From: an uncultured Bifidobacteriaceae bacterium
Lineage (GTDB): Bacteria > Actinomycetota > Actinomycetes > Actinomycetales > Bifidobacteriaceae
DNA length: 38,596 nucleotides
Assembly: GCA_946891915.1 (NCBI GenBank)
Contig: CAMPNN010000009.1
Location: 1 to 38,596, forward strand
Direction: 5' to 3'
A model generated the notes under the pieces. That model was given only the letters and a program-made list of their open reading frames with translations, was not told where the DNA came from and made no database searches. Position numbers and translations under genes: made by a program. This document shows, piece after piece, positions 22,009 through 31,154 of this stretch; within the stretch, counting starts at the first letter, position 1; each line of letters starts with the position of its first letter.

Positions 22009-24624
22009 ATGCCAGGAGCAAATCTTACTCGCGTAGAAGCTGAAGAGCGTTTCGACGCTATCAAAATGCCAATTCATTACGATGTTGCGCTTGATTTAGG
22101 TAAAGGCGGCAGCGATTTTACTTCGCGCACAAAAATTGAGTTCGACGCTAAAGCTGGTAGCGCAAGCTTCCTCGATTTGATTGCAAACAGCGTAGAATCC
22201 GTGGTATTAAACGGCACTGCTCTTGACGTTACGAAAGTTTTTGCAGACAGCCGAATCGCGCTCGCGAATCTGCTTGAACACAATACTGTAGAAGTTGTAG
22301 CAAACTGCCAGTATTCCAACACGGGCGAAGGCTTGCACAGAAGCGTGGATCCTTCCGACGGAAACGTTTACCTTTACACGCAGTTCGAAGTTCCGGATGC
22401 TCGCCGAGTTTATGCTGTGTTTGATCAGCCAGATTTAAAGGCTGTTTTTGACTTTACTGTAGACGCTCCAGAAAGCTGGATCGTAACTTCCAACATGCCA
22501 GTTAAAAGCGAAACCGCGCTTGAAGGCCGCCAAACCGAAGCAGGCACTTTGGAAAACGGCGCTGTAGAAGGCATGAAGCGCTGGGTGTTCGAGTCAACTC
22601 CAAAAATGAGCTCCTACTTAACCGCAATTTGCGCAGGACCTTACGCTGAATGGCATACAGAATACCAAAACGAGGACGGTCGCGTAGTGCCAATGGCAAT
22701 GTACTGCCGTCAAGCGCTTAAAGACGCTTTTGCAAAAGACGTTGACTACTTGTTCGATATTACGAAGAAAGGCTTTGCTTTCTACGCGAAGACTTGGGGA
22801 GTGCCGTATCCTTACGCAAAGTACGATCAGATTTACGTGCCAGAATACAACGCTGGCGCTATGGAAAACATTGGTATGGTTACGATTCGCGACCAGTACG
22901 TGTTCGAATCCAAAGTTACGGACGCTTACGCTGAGCGCCGAGTCGTAACAGTTTTGCACGAGCTTGCACACATGTGGTTCGGCGACTACGTAACAATGAA
23001 GTGGTGGAACGACTTGTGGCTTAACGAATCCTTCGCAGAATTCACCTCAACTCTTGCCACCGCTGAAGCAACCGAATGGCACGACGCTTGGAGCACTTTC
23101 AACTCCGGCGAAAAAAGCTGGGCGCTTAATCAAGATCAGCTCCCAACAACGCACCCAATCGTGGCTCCAATCAACGATTTGAACGATACTTCCGTCAATT
23201 TCGACGGAATCACCTACGCAAAGGGCGCTTCTGTATTAAAGCAACTCGTAGCTTACGTTGGCCGCGAAAAGTTCTTTGCAGGAATCCACAATTACTTAAG
23301 CAAGAACGCTTATAGCAACGCAACTTTGGCTGATTTGCTTCAAGAATTGGAAATTACAAGCGGACGCGATTTGAAAGCGTGGAGCGCTCAATGGCTTGAA
23401 AAAGCTGGAATTAACACGATTTCTACGGAAGTTGAAGAAGCGGGCGACGGCACTATTGCTTCCTTGCGTTTGCGCCAGAGCGCGCCGGCTGAGCATCCTG
23501 TTCTTCGCGCACACCGTTTGGCTATTGGCTTCTACGATTTGGACGAAGCAACTGGCGAAATCAAGCGCACAAAGCGAATCGAATTCGACGTTGACGGCGA
23601 AGTGACGGAAGTTGCGGAAGCTCGCGGCCTGCGCAGGCCTGCGTTAATCCTCGTAAACGACGACGATTTAACCTACACAAAGCTACGTTTCGACGAAAAG
23701 TCGCTTGAATTTGCTGCAGAAAACTTGTATCGTTTCAGGGATTCTTTGACTCGCTCGCTTATTTGGCTCGCATTGTGGGATATGACTCGCGACGCAGAAT
23801 TCCCAGCAGAACGCTTCGTGGAATTAAGCCTTAAAGCTTTGGCAACAGAGCGCGAATCAACTACTTTCCGCTACGCACTTGGTCAAGTAAAAGTAACCGC
23901 AAGCCACTACGTAGTGCCTGAGCGCCAAGCAGAAGTCGCAAAGCATGTAGCGCACGAATTGTGGCAGTTGGCTTTGGCAGCTTCTGCAGGCTCGGACGAA
24001 CAGTTCCAGTTGCTTAAAGCGTATCTTGGCTACGGCGAAGTTGGAGATGCTGAGTTTGTGCGCGTAGCTAACGGCTTGCTTGACGGTTCCGTGAGCTTGG
24101 AAGGCTTGGAAATCGACAACGACTTGCGTTGGAGCATTCTTATTGCGCTCGCAGGCGTGAACGCTTTGGACGAAGCTGGAATTGACGCGGAACTTCAAAA
24201 GCGCGACACTACTGAAAATCGCGAATACGCTTACCAGGCTCGTGCGGAGCGTGCAACAGCAGATGCTAAGGATTGGGCTTGGGATCAAGCTTTGCGCAAT
24301 CTCGATTTGACGAATATGCAAATGGGTGCCGTGGTTGCTGGTTTTGCAAGCACAGCTAAGGGGGATTTGGTTAAGCCTTACGTTGAGCGCTACTTTGCGG
24401 ATATTGATTGGGTTTGGAAGAATCGCACATTCCACATGGCTGAGGCTTTGATTGAGGGATTGTACCCTGTGTATGCGCCGGTTGAGGAGCTGGTTGAGCG
24501 CGGTGAGAAGTGGCTTGAGGAGCATAAGGATGCGGATCAGGCTTTGCGTCGCATGGTGCTCGGCGGCCTCGATTCTTCGCGCCGCACGCTTAGAGTGCAG
24601 CACTACAACGCTTCCTTGCGCTAG
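22009..24624 (+). CDS. pepN: Aminopeptidase N (M1 family zinc metallopeptidase)
   Basis: PepN removes N-terminal residues from peptides in the cytoplasm. The 871-residue protein has the usual M1 order: an N-terminal beta domain, the substrate-binding GAMEN motif (283-287), the zinc site HELAHMWFGD with H317, E318 and H321, then NESFAEF giving the third ligand E340 exactly 18 residues later. A C-terminal ERAP1-type helical domain follows. Length and motifs are normal for actinobacterial PepN. The start is clear: AGGAAGG sits 5 bases before ATG 22009. No signal peptide is seen. Confidence 0.96.
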   Translation: MPGANLTRVEAEERFDAIKMPIHYDVALDLGKGGSDFTSRTKIEFDAKAGSASFLDLIANSVESVVLNGTALDVTKVFADSRIALANLLEHNTVEVVANCQYSNTGEGLHRSVDPSDGNVYLYTQFEVPDARRVYAVFDQPDLKAVFDFTVDAPESWIVTSNMPVKSETALEGRQTEAGTLENGAVEGMKRWVFESTPKMSSYLTAICAGPYAEWHTEYQNEDGRVVPMAMYCRQALKDAFAKDVDYLFDITKKGFAFYAKTWGVPYPYAKYDQIYVPEYNAGAMENIGMVTIRDQYVFESKVTDAYAERRVVTVLHELAHMWFGDYVTMKWWNDLWLNESFAEFTSTLATAEATEWHDAWSTFNSGEKSWALNQDQLPTTHPIVAPINDLNDTSVNFDGITYAKGASVLKQLVAYVGREKFFAGIHNYLSKNAYSNATLADLLQELEITSGRDLKAWSAQWLEKAGINTISTEVEEAGDGTIASLRLRQSAPAEHPVLRAHRLAIGFYDLDEATGEIKRTKRIEFDVDGEVTEVAEARGLRRPALILVNDDDLTYTKLRFDEKSLEFAAENLYRFRDSLTRSLIWLALWDMTRDAEFPAERFVELSLKALATERESTTFRYALGQVKVTASHYVVPERQAEVAKHVAHELWQLALAASAGSDEQFQLLKAYLGYGEVGDAEFVRVANGLLDGSVSLEGLEIDNDLRWSILIALAGVNALDEAGIDAELQKRDTTENREYAYQARAERATADAKDWAWDQALRNLDLTNMQMGAVVAGFASTAKGDLVKPYVERYFADIDWVWKNRTFHMAEALIEGLYPVYAPVEELVERGEKWLEEHKDADQALRRMVLGGLDSSRRTLRVQHYNASLR

Positions 24625-24656
24625 TGCGTCGTCTTAATTAATGTGTCGCGAGTTTT

Positions 24657-24756
24657 GCGCGACGACCTGCTTTCGCGCAGCATCGCGCGCGCGAAAGCAA
24701 CTCGGAGCGTGAGCTTGCTCAAGTTGAAAGCACGGTGTGCTTTCAACGCAAGCTCA
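24657..24756 (+). repeat. Modular palindromic repeat, copy B
   Basis: It has the same left and right arms as copy A (GCGCGACGACCTGCTTTCGC and CGCGAAAGCAACTCGGAGCG). The nested hairpin, however, has a different outer stem, TGAGCTTGC (24710-24718)/GCAAGCTCA (24748-24756), and a different inner stem, GTTGAAAGCAC/GTGCTTTCAAC. Both arms changed together, so pairing is conserved. The 440-base gap between pepN and glmM (24625-25064) is largely this repeat and its neighbour. Confidence 0.85.
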
Positions 24757-24848
24757 GTAGCGAACGCGCTGTGCGCGTGAGCGTTCCTTCGGGCGCTTTA
24801 TTCTTAAACGTTTTTAACAATACGCTCGCGTTTTATTACGCTCGCTTG

Positions 24849-24896
24849 CGAAACTCGCGTTGGAAGTCCACTGGACTTCCAACTTTAGCGAGTTTC
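24849..24896 (-). repeat. Modular palindromic repeat, solitary hairpin in reverse orientation
   Basis: CGAAACTCGC (24849-24858), GTTGGAAGTCCA, one C, TGGACTTCCAAC (24872-24883), unpaired TTTA, then GCGAGTTTC (24888-24896). The unpaired bases are on the right arm, so it is inverted relative to copy A. The remaining bases, 24897-25040, show no gene. Confidence 0.85.
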
Positions 24897-25064
24897 CGCA
24901 TTGAAGTGCCTTCGCGCGCTACGCTTTAAGCGCTCCGGCAAGTCAATGCGCTAGCGCGTTATGTAATGCTACGAGTAAGATGGCAAGCAGTGTGTGACGC
25001 GCTAGTAAGCAATGTTGTTCGCTTGCGCGCAAAGTAAAGTGATTTTTGCGAAAGAGGCTTTATT

Positions 25065-26477
25065 ATGCCAAGGATGTTTGGTACGGATGGCGTGCGTGGA
25101 TTGGCAAATCGCGATTTAACAGCGCAACTTGCTTTAGATTTAGGTGACGCTGCAGTTCGAGTTTTGGGAGATAAGCACGCGCCGGTTGCGTCTAGTGCTA
25201 CTGAAAGCGATACTTCCTCTCACGCTCGTCGCCGCGCGCTTGTTGGCCGAGATACCCGCGTTTCTGGTGATTTCCTAGCTTCTGCGCTTGCTGCAGGCAT
25301 GAGCGCCGGCGGTTTTGACGTTATTGATGCCGGAATCATCCCAACTCCTGGCGTTGCGTTCCTCACTTCCGTGCTAAACGTTGAAATGGGCGCCGTAATT
25401 TCCGCATCTCATAATCCGATGCCAGATAACGGCATTAAATTCTTTGCGCGCGGCGGTTTTAAGCTTCCGGATAGCAAGGAAGATGAGATTGAGGCTGTGC
25501 TTGGCCAAGATTGGGAGCGTCCAACCGGCGCTGGCGTTGGCCGAGTTAGCCACGATACTACTACTGCAACAAATCTTTATATTGATCATTTGGTTTCGGC
25601 AGTTGCGCCTTTGGGCAAGGATTCCACTACACGCCCGAAGCCGCTCGCGGGTTTGCGCGTTGTGGCAGATTGCGCAAACGGCGCTACTTCCGTTGTTGCT
25701 CCTGAAGCTCTTCGTCGCGCAGGCGCGGAAGTAATCGTAATTAACGCTTCTCCTGACGGCTACAATATTAACGACCATGCAGGCTCCACGCATCCTGAGC
25801 AGTTGCAGGCAATGGTTAAAGCTTCTAAGGCTGATTTAGGTGTTGCGTTTGACGGTGATGCCGATCGTTGCTTAGCTGTTGATGAGAATGGCGTTATGGT
25901 TAATGGCGATCAGATTATGGGAATTCTTGCGCGCGCTAAGCAGGCTGAAGGTAAGCTTAATCATGATACGCTTGTTGTGACCGTAATGAGCAATCTTGGT
26001 TTAAAGCTTGCGCTTAAAGATATGGGAATCGCGACTGTGCAAACAAACGTTGGCGATCGTTACGTTTTGGAAGAAATGCTTAAGCATGATTATTCTCTTG
26101 GCGGTGAGCAGTCCGGCCACGTAATCAATCGCGAATTTGCAACCACAGGCGATGGCACTCTTACTGCTTTGACTTTGTGCCGCGAAGTTGTGCGTTCCGG
26201 CAAGAAGCTTTCTCAAATGGCAGCTGACTTCCCGCAATTGCCACAATGCTTAGTAAATGTGCCAAATGTGGATAAGATGGCTTCCAAAACTAACGCAGCC
26301 GTACTTGCGGCTGTTGAAAAAGAATCTAAGCTTCTTGGCGATACGGGTCGCGTGCTTCTGCGCCCGAGTGGCACTGAGCCTCTTGTGCGCGTTATGTGCG
26401 AGGCTGCAACTCAGGCACAAGCGGACGAAGTTTGCGCTCGACTTGCTCAAGTTGTAACAGATAATCTTAAATTGTAG
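25065..26477 (+). CDS. glmM: Phosphoglucosamine mutase
   Basis: GlmM converts glucosamine-6-phosphate to glucosamine-1-phosphate for UDP-GlcNAc and peptidoglycan synthesis. The 470-residue protein shows all four phosphohexomutase domains: N-terminal MFGTDGVRG, the phosphoserine loop ISASHNP with catalytic Ser115, the metal loop GVAFDGDADRC, the sugar-specificity loop GGEQSGH, and the phosphate-binding RPSGTEPLVRVM near the C-terminus. A polar insert at about residues 45-60 (SSATESDTSSHARR) is not usual for the family but precedes a normal VGRDTR motif. ATG 25065 has AGAGG about 9 bases upstream. The gene lies directly upstream of def, 183 bases apart. Confidence 0.96.
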   Translation: MPRMFGTDGVRGLANRDLTAQLALDLGDAAVRVLGDKHAPVASSATESDTSSHARRRALVGRDTRVSGDFLASALAAGMSAGGFDVIDAGIIPTPGVAFLTSVLNVEMGAVISASHNPMPDNGIKFFARGGFKLPDSKEDEIEAVLGQDWERPTGAGVGRVSHDTTTATNLYIDHLVSAVAPLGKDSTTRPKPLAGLRVVADCANGATSVVAPEALRRAGAEVIVINASPDGYNINDHAGSTHPEQLQAMVKASKADLGVAFDGDADRCLAVDENGVMVNGDQIMGILARAKQAEGKLNHDTLVVTVMSNLGLKLALKDMGIATVQTNVGDRYVLEEMLKHDYSLGGEQSGHVINREFATTGDGTLTALTLCREVVRSGKKLSQMAADFPQLPQCLVNVPNVDKMASKTNAAVLAAVEKESKLLGDTGRVLLRPSGTEPLVRVMCEAATQAQADEVCARLAQVVTDNLKL

Positions 26478-26660
26478 TGTTTTCATATTTTGTGTTTACT
26501 GCTTTGCTACTTGCTTACGTTGCCGGTTGCTCTAGCAGTGCGCAAATAATTTTGATACACTAATATTTTTAGTGCTGTTTTGCTATTTGCTTGCAGTATA
26601 CAAATTTTGTAGATTTTTGCATTATTGTATGCATCGCTTAATTGAGTAAAAAGGAGTCCT

Positions 26661-27314
26661 ATGTTTACGCATCACGCAAGTGTCGATACGAAGCTCAGTC
26701 GCGCTGTTGAGCGCTTGCTTGATTCCGCCACAGAGGATGGTATTTTATCTATTGTGCAAGCTGGCGCTCCTGTGTTGCGTCAGCGCACAGTTGCTTACGA
26801 CGGTCAGCTTACGCGCGCTACTCTTACTAAGCTTATTTCACTTATGCACAGCACGATGCTTGAAGCTCCGGGTGTTGGTTTGGCTGCTCCTCAGATTGGA
26901 CTTGGCCTTGCGATTGCTGTTATTGAAGATCACGTTCGCGACGATGAGGACGATCCGCGTGATATCGCTGAACTTCCGTTCCGTGCAATTATTAACCCAC
27001 ATTATGAGCCGATTGGTACGCAAACGCGCAGTTTCTATGAGGGCTGCTTGAGTGTTTCTGGATATCAGGCAGTTCGTCAGCGCTGGCTTGACATTCAAGC
27101 AACTTGGCAGGATGAAGACGGAAAGCAGCATTCTGAGCGTTTGCATGGATGGCCTGCACGTATTTTCCAGCACGAAACAGATCATCTTCGCGGCGAACTT
27201 TATATTGATCGTGCAGAAATGCGTTCGCTTTCCACTGATGAGAATCTTGAAGATTATTGGGCGGACGAGGCAGTGCCAGTAGCAGCAGCGCGCACGCTCG
27301 GTTTTGCCATCTGA
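26661..27314 (+). CDS. def: Peptide deformylase
   Basis: Def removes the formyl group from the initiator methionine of new proteins. The 217-residue product has the three signature motifs in order: GVGLAAPQIGL (about 72-82), EGCLS with metal-ligand Cys129, and QHETDHLRG with H171, E172 and H175. The N-terminal stretch of about 30 residues before the catalytic core is longer than in minimal deformylases, as is common in Actinobacteria. The start has a strong AAGGAG site about 6 bases upstream. An AT-rich leader with several promoter-like words (TACACT at about 26555, TATACA further on) suggests its own promoter. Confidence 0.96.
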   Translation: MFTHHASVDTKLSRAVERLLDSATEDGILSIVQAGAPVLRQRTVAYDGQLTRATLTKLISLMHSTMLEAPGVGLAAPQIGLGLAIAVIEDHVRDDEDDPRDIAELPFRAIINPHYEPIGTQTRSFYEGCLSVSGYQAVRQRWLDIQATWQDEDGKQHSERLHGWPARIFQHETDHLRGELYIDRAEMRSLSTDENLEDYWADEAVPVAAARTLGFAI

Positions 27315-27338
27315 ATCTTCTACTTTTACTGCGTGAGC

Positions 27339-27433
27339 GCTTTGACCGAGCTTGAAATCATTGGGATTTCGAGCTCCTTCAAAGCGGAAACTCGCTTAAG
27401 TTGGAAGTCCGGTGGACTTTCAACGCGAGTTTC
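27339..27433 (+). repeat. Modular palindromic repeat, copy C (two hairpins in tandem)
   Basis: The first hairpin pairs GCTTTGA..GAGCTTGAAATC (27339-27359) with GATTTCGAGCTCCTTCAAAG (27365-27384). The second is the GAAACTCGC type: 27387-27395, TTAA, GTTGGAAGTCC, and back to GCGAGTTTC at 27425-27433. The GCGCGA/GCGAAAGCA arms of copies A, B and D are missing. It lies between def and the ABC operon. Confidence 0.85.
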
Positions 27434-27467
27434 GTAAGTGAGCACGTTATCCGTGTGAACGTCACCG

Positions 27468-27512
27468 TTTTTTTTTTTTATATTGTGGCTATAAGTGTTC
27501 ATATGTTATACT
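27468..27512 (+). promoter_or_regulatory. Candidate promoter of the first ABC operon next to a T12 tract
   Basis: Twelve T residues (27468-27479) end three bases before TTGTGG (27483-27488), a weak -35. An 18-base spacer leads to TATACT (27507-27512). The T-run could alternatively be the tail of a weak def terminator. Downstream, CATAC occurs at 27515, 27530, 27545 and 27552, the first three exactly 15 bases apart. Confidence 0.45.
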
Positions 27513-27586
27513 GGCATACCGTATGTTTGCATACTATATATTTACATACTACATACAGTTATTTTTTCAATGTGGAAAGGTAGTCG

Positions 27587-28957
27587 ATGACGTTTATCTC
27601 TCGTGCAATACGCTACATTCTGAGGAAACGAATAAAAACATTAATAGTTTTCATTGTCCTATTTCTTATTTCAACATTATTATTCGCAATTTCTGCCGTT
27701 TCGAGTGCTGCTAATAACGAGGTGCGAAAAGTTGAATCGCAAGCTGAATCTAGTTTCGTACTTGCAAATAATCCGCAAGTAAATCCTGGAACTCCTAGAG
27801 GAGCTGGAACTGTAAAACCTAAAGATGTGCAAGCAATCGCAAAGTTGAATGGAATTGCTTCGTACGTAGTTCGCCAAAATGTAACGGCTGATTTGGTTAA
27901 TGCCAAAGCCGCGAGAATTCCAGGCGTTCAGGATTACGATCAAAAACGCGAGCAGCAGTTTGGCAACGCAGTTAATATTGAAGGCACTAATAATTCTACT
28001 GCTCTTAATGCGTTTAAAACAAAAGCAATAAACGTATCTAAAGGTAAGCATTTGCTCGCTGGCAATGTTCATGCATCTCTTATTCATGAAGATCTTGCTA
28101 AAGCCAATGGATTACATGTAGGAGATACTCTTACACTTCGCGCTAACCCTTACGATGCCGACAATATTAAGCAATCAACTGCAACTGTAAAAACTCGTAT
28201 TGTTGGAATTTATGCTGGAGCAAATAAGCGACAAGTTGCAACTAGAGCAGAACTTACTGCCAATACTGTGTATACAGATTTGCAAACTACGCGCGAATTG
28301 TATAAATATAAGCCAGGAAAAGAAATATATCAGGACGCAAGTTTTAGGGTAAAGCGCGGTGAGGATGCGGATAATATTATGGCGCAAGCTGCTAAATTGC
28401 CTATTGATTTGCAAAATTATCAGCTAACTCGTGACGATCAGTTCGTTGCTGGCTTATTGAGAGTCGCTAAAGGCGTTCATTCAATGATGACTATTACGAC
28501 TATTGCTGTAATATCTTTCGCTATTATTGCGCTTGGATTGGTGCTTTTGTTGTGGATGAATGAGCGACGCCATGAGATTGGTGTATTTACTGCGATTGGC
28601 AACAGCAAGCTGTCTATAGTTTGTCAGTACGTTAGCGAGGTTCTACTTATTGCAATACCTTCGCTAGTTGTTGGATACTTTTTTGCAAAAATCATAGCTC
28701 CGTGGATGGGTGCTGCTGCGCTCGGATCCGTAAAATCTGCTGCTGCTGATGATTTGAGCACTATGGGTCAAGCTGGTGGAAATCTTGAATCAACGTTGGC
28801 AACTAGAACTTTGGAAAAACTTATTGTGCAAGTAGACTTGCAGTGCTTTGTTGGAGTTTCTGCAATAGTATGCGCTGTAGTTGTTGCTGTAGTAGTGCTG
28901 TCTTATTTGCCAATGATGTGCAAATCTCCTCGAGAACTGCTTGGATTGCAAAAATAA
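27587..28957 (+). CDS. FtsX/MacB-type ABC transporter permease (first subunit)
   Basis: The 456-residue protein has the four-helix FtsX/MacB layout. One N-terminal membrane helix (about 18-40) is followed by an extracytoplasmic MacB-like domain (about 45-290). Three C-terminal helices follow (about 300-323, 350-370 and 420-446). The loop after helix 2 carries MNERRHEIGVFTAIGNSK, the coupling region typical of these permeases. With the next permease and the ATPase it should form one exporter or extruder for peptides, lipids or antibiotics; the substrate is not predictable. The start is well supported by GGAAAGG 6 bases before ATG 27587. Confidence 0.85.
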   Translation: MTFISRAIRYILRKRIKTLIVFIVLFLISTLLFAISAVSSAANNEVRKVESQAESSFVLANNPQVNPGTPRGAGTVKPKDVQAIAKLNGIASYVVRQNVTADLVNAKAARIPGVQDYDQKREQQFGNAVNIEGTNNSTALNAFKTKAINVSKGKHLLAGNVHASLIHEDLAKANGLHVGDTLTLRANPYDADNIKQSTATVKTRIVGIYAGANKRQVATRAELTANTVYTDLQTTRELYKYKPGKEIYQDASFRVKRGEDADNIMAQAAKLPIDLQNYQLTRDDQFVAGLLRVAKGVHSMMTITTIAVISFAIIALGLVLLLWMNERRHEIGVFTAIGNSKLSIVCQYVSEVLLIAIPSLVVGYFFAKIIAPWMGAAALGSVKSAAADDLSTMGQAGGNLESTLATRTLEKLIVQVDLQCFVGVSAIVCAVVVAVVVLSYLPMMCKSPRELLGLQK

Positions 28958-28970
28958 AAAATTGCGTATT

Positions 28971-29000
28971 TTTTAGCAAGTTTTAGCAAGTTTTAGCAAA
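28971..29000. repeat. 10-bp tandem repeat between the two permeases
   Basis: Three units of ttttagcaag (the last ends in A) lie in the 60-base gap, just before the TTTGGAG ribosome site of the second permease. Confidence 0.9.
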
Positions 29001-29017
29001 GTTTATTTGGAGTAATT

Positions 29018-30340
29018 ATGAGTGTTGATGTAATTTCTTTATGCTCAAGAGCGTGGCTTGCAATATTTCGCAAACCTCGACGCAACGCAATAATTGTGCT
29101 GATTATGACCCTTGTTTTAAGCGCTCTAGTTTCGCAAGCTGGTATTAGTGCTTCTGTTGATGGTGCTAGGAATAATCTTCAATCCAGTATTGGTTTAGGT
29201 TTTACTGTACGAGCAAAAACGCGCGGCGAAACTCTTCCAGAGCAAATGAATGCAAATTCTAATTCCGCTACTAAAGTATCTAATTCTCCAATTCCGCAAG
29301 ATTTGGGTGCAAATGAAGGAATTGACTCTAGTCAAATTCGTAAATTTGCTGCGATTCCGGGCGTAAAAACTGTAGTGGAAGAGCGCGATGTTTTAGCTAC
29401 GCCTGTTGGGAAGCAACTTGTGCTTCCTGCGCAGGGTCCAAGATTAGACGATGATGTTTTGGCTCATGCTGCCGGAATTACTGGCACAACAGATTCTCGA
29501 TTATCTCAAGGTTTTCAAGAAGGATTGTACCGTTTAGTGCAGGGTGAGCATATTACTAATCGTTCTTCTGGTAGCGCAATAGTGCATCGTGATTTTGCTA
29601 AGAAGAATAATCTTAAGATTGGCTCTACTATAACTCTTAAGCAGGGGTTTAATGTAAATGTTCGCGTTGTTGGCATTTTTGCCGGCAAATTGCAAACTAA
29701 GGGAGCTTTTCCTTCGGATGCTTCAGAAAATCGCATATTTACTGACTTAAGTTCGGCGTTGTCTTTGGCTGGCTCTGCTAAGCGAAGTGTTCTGCGCTGT
29801 GTTGTTGAGCGTTCTGATTTATTAGCTGATGCAATACGTGATGCTAAAAGTATTGCCGGCAAGTGGGCGGATGTAGAGCAGAATGCTTCGCAATTGTCTG
29901 GTGTAATAACTTCAGTTAATTCTGTGCAACAACTTGTGCGAATGATTTTTGTTGCGCTAAGTTTTGTTGGCGTTTTAGTGCTTGGACTTGTACTAGTGTT
30001 CTGGGTTAGAGCGCGTATGCATGAGATTGGCGTACTTATGTCTATTGGATTGTCGAAAGCAGTAATAGTTAGCCAATTACTTGTTGAAATAGTGATACTT
30101 AACATTGTGTCATTCGTTATTTCGCTGGGCTTGGGTGCTGCTTTTTCTGGAATTATTGGTTCCGCGATTTTGCATAGTGCAAATTCGTCATTTATTGCGG
30201 ACGGTGTTCCGGTATTGCCATTGACACAAACGTTTACTTCTTTTGTTATGGGTTTGCTTATTTCAATAGTTGCGTTGATTCTTGCAGTGCTACCAATCTT
30301 AATAAAGAAGCCGCGGCAAATACTAAGCGCTATTAGCTAG
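29018..30340 (+). CDS. FtsX/MacB-type ABC transporter permease (second subunit)
   Basis: At 440 residues it has the same plan as the preceding gene: a first helix at about 21-43, an extracytoplasmic domain to about 305, and helices at about 309-330, 347-375 and 408-431. VRARMHEIGVLMSIGLSKA matches the coupling region of its partner. The two are clear paralogues, so the transporter is probably a heterodimer. An N-terminal SLCSRAWLAIFRKPRRNA stretch gives a positive cytoplasmic end. TTTGGAG lies about 7 bases before the ATG. The extracytoplasmic domain differs strongly from the first permease (for example a Ser/Asn-rich stretch near 75-110), which suggests the two face different parts of the substrate. 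Confidence 0.85.
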   Translation: MSVDVISLCSRAWLAIFRKPRRNAIIVLIMTLVLSALVSQAGISASVDGARNNLQSSIGLGFTVRAKTRGETLPEQMNANSNSATKVSNSPIPQDLGANEGIDSSQIRKFAAIPGVKTVVEERDVLATPVGKQLVLPAQGPRLDDDVLAHAAGITGTTDSRLSQGFQEGLYRLVQGEHITNRSSGSAIVHRDFAKKNNLKIGSTITLKQGFNVNVRVVGIFAGKLQTKGAFPSDASENRIFTDLSSALSLAGSAKRSVLRCVVERSDLLADAIRDAKSIAGKWADVEQNASQLSGVITSVNSVQQLVRMIFVALSFVGVLVLGLVLVFWVRARMHEIGVLMSIGLSKAVIVSQLLVEIVILNIVSFVISLGLGAAFSGIIGSAILHSANSSFIADGVPVLPLTQTFTSFVMGLLISIVALILAVLPILIKKPRQILSAIS

Positions 30341-30478
30341 TAGAAGCGCCATGAGTTAGCAAAATGTAGTTGCGTATGCGCATTTTCTACTAAAAGCGCA
30401 ATCGTATAAAGCGCAATCGCATAAATTAAACAAATCGTATAAATCATATTTCAATTATGTAAAAATAAGGAGCTTATT

Positions 30479-31120
30479 ATGTCGGCTTTATTGCAATTAA
30501 AAAATGTGAAGTACACTTACGGACCTGCAAATATTGCGGTACTAAATGACGTGAATGCAGATTTCGAAACTGGCAAAATGTACAGTATTATGGGAGCTTC
30601 TGGAGCTGGAAAGTCCACTATGCTTTCGCTTTTAGCTGGATTAGATACTCCGTATAGTGGAGAAGTGCTTTTTAATGGTGAAAATATTGCAAAAACAGGA
30701 TATTGTGAGCATCGCAAAAAGCATATTTCGCTTGTTTTCCAAAATTTTAATCTTATTGACTATTTGACGCCGTTAGAAAATTTGCGATTAGTAAATTCTC
30801 GCGCGGATGCTCAAGTTCTAGTAGATCTTGGGTTGACGGAGGAAGAAATAAATCGCAATATTACGCAACTTTCCGGCGGGCAGCAGCAGCGTGTTGCAAT
30901 TGGGCGAGCTTTAGTATCTTCTGCGCCGGTAATTTTAGCGGATGAGCCTACAGGCAGCCTTGACCCTGCTACGACTAAAGAAGTTATTGCAATATTAAAG
31001 AATCTTGCTCGCAAGCACGGCAAATGTGTGATTGTTGTTACTCATGATTCGAAAGTTGCGTCTCAAGCTGATGTAAAGTACGTGCTAAAAAATAAGCAGC
31101 TAACGCAAAAATCTGCTTGA
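30479..31120 (+). CDS. ABC transporter ATP-binding protein (MacB/LolD type)
   Basis: This is the ATPase of the three-gene exporter. The 213-residue protein is a single nucleotide-binding domain: Walker A GASGAGKS (39-46), Q-loop [12 protein letters not shown], signature [15 protein letters not shown] (about 134), Walker [10 protein letters not shown], and H-loop VVTHD. The [14 protein letters not shown] and LDTPYSGE segments are typical of the MacB/LolD/FtsE group and fit FtsX-type permeases. It lies 138 bases after the second permease; that gap contains AT-rich cgcaatcgtataaa repeats and an AAGGAG ribosome site. The gene order permease-permease-ATPase is the reverse of the commoner ATPase-first order. 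Confidence 0.92.
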   Translation: MSALLQLKNVKYTYGPANIAVLNDVNADFETGKMYSIMGASGAGKSTMLSLLAGLDTPYSGEVLFNGENIAKTGYCEHRKKHISLVFQNFNLIDYLTPLENLRLVNSRADAQVLVDLGLTEEEINRNITQLSGGQQQRVAIGRALVSSAPVILADEPTGSLDPATTKEVIAILKNLARKHGKCVIVVTHDSKVASQADVKYVLKNKQLTQKSA

Positions 31121-31154
31121 GTGCAAAAATAGGCAATTTTCGGACACTGGTGCA

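Noticed and set aside
24760..25030. tRNA or small gene in the pepN-glmM gap
   Set aside because: No cloverleaf with a T-arm GTTCRANNC could be placed and no ORF has a ribosome site; the stretch is repeat-derived or featureless.
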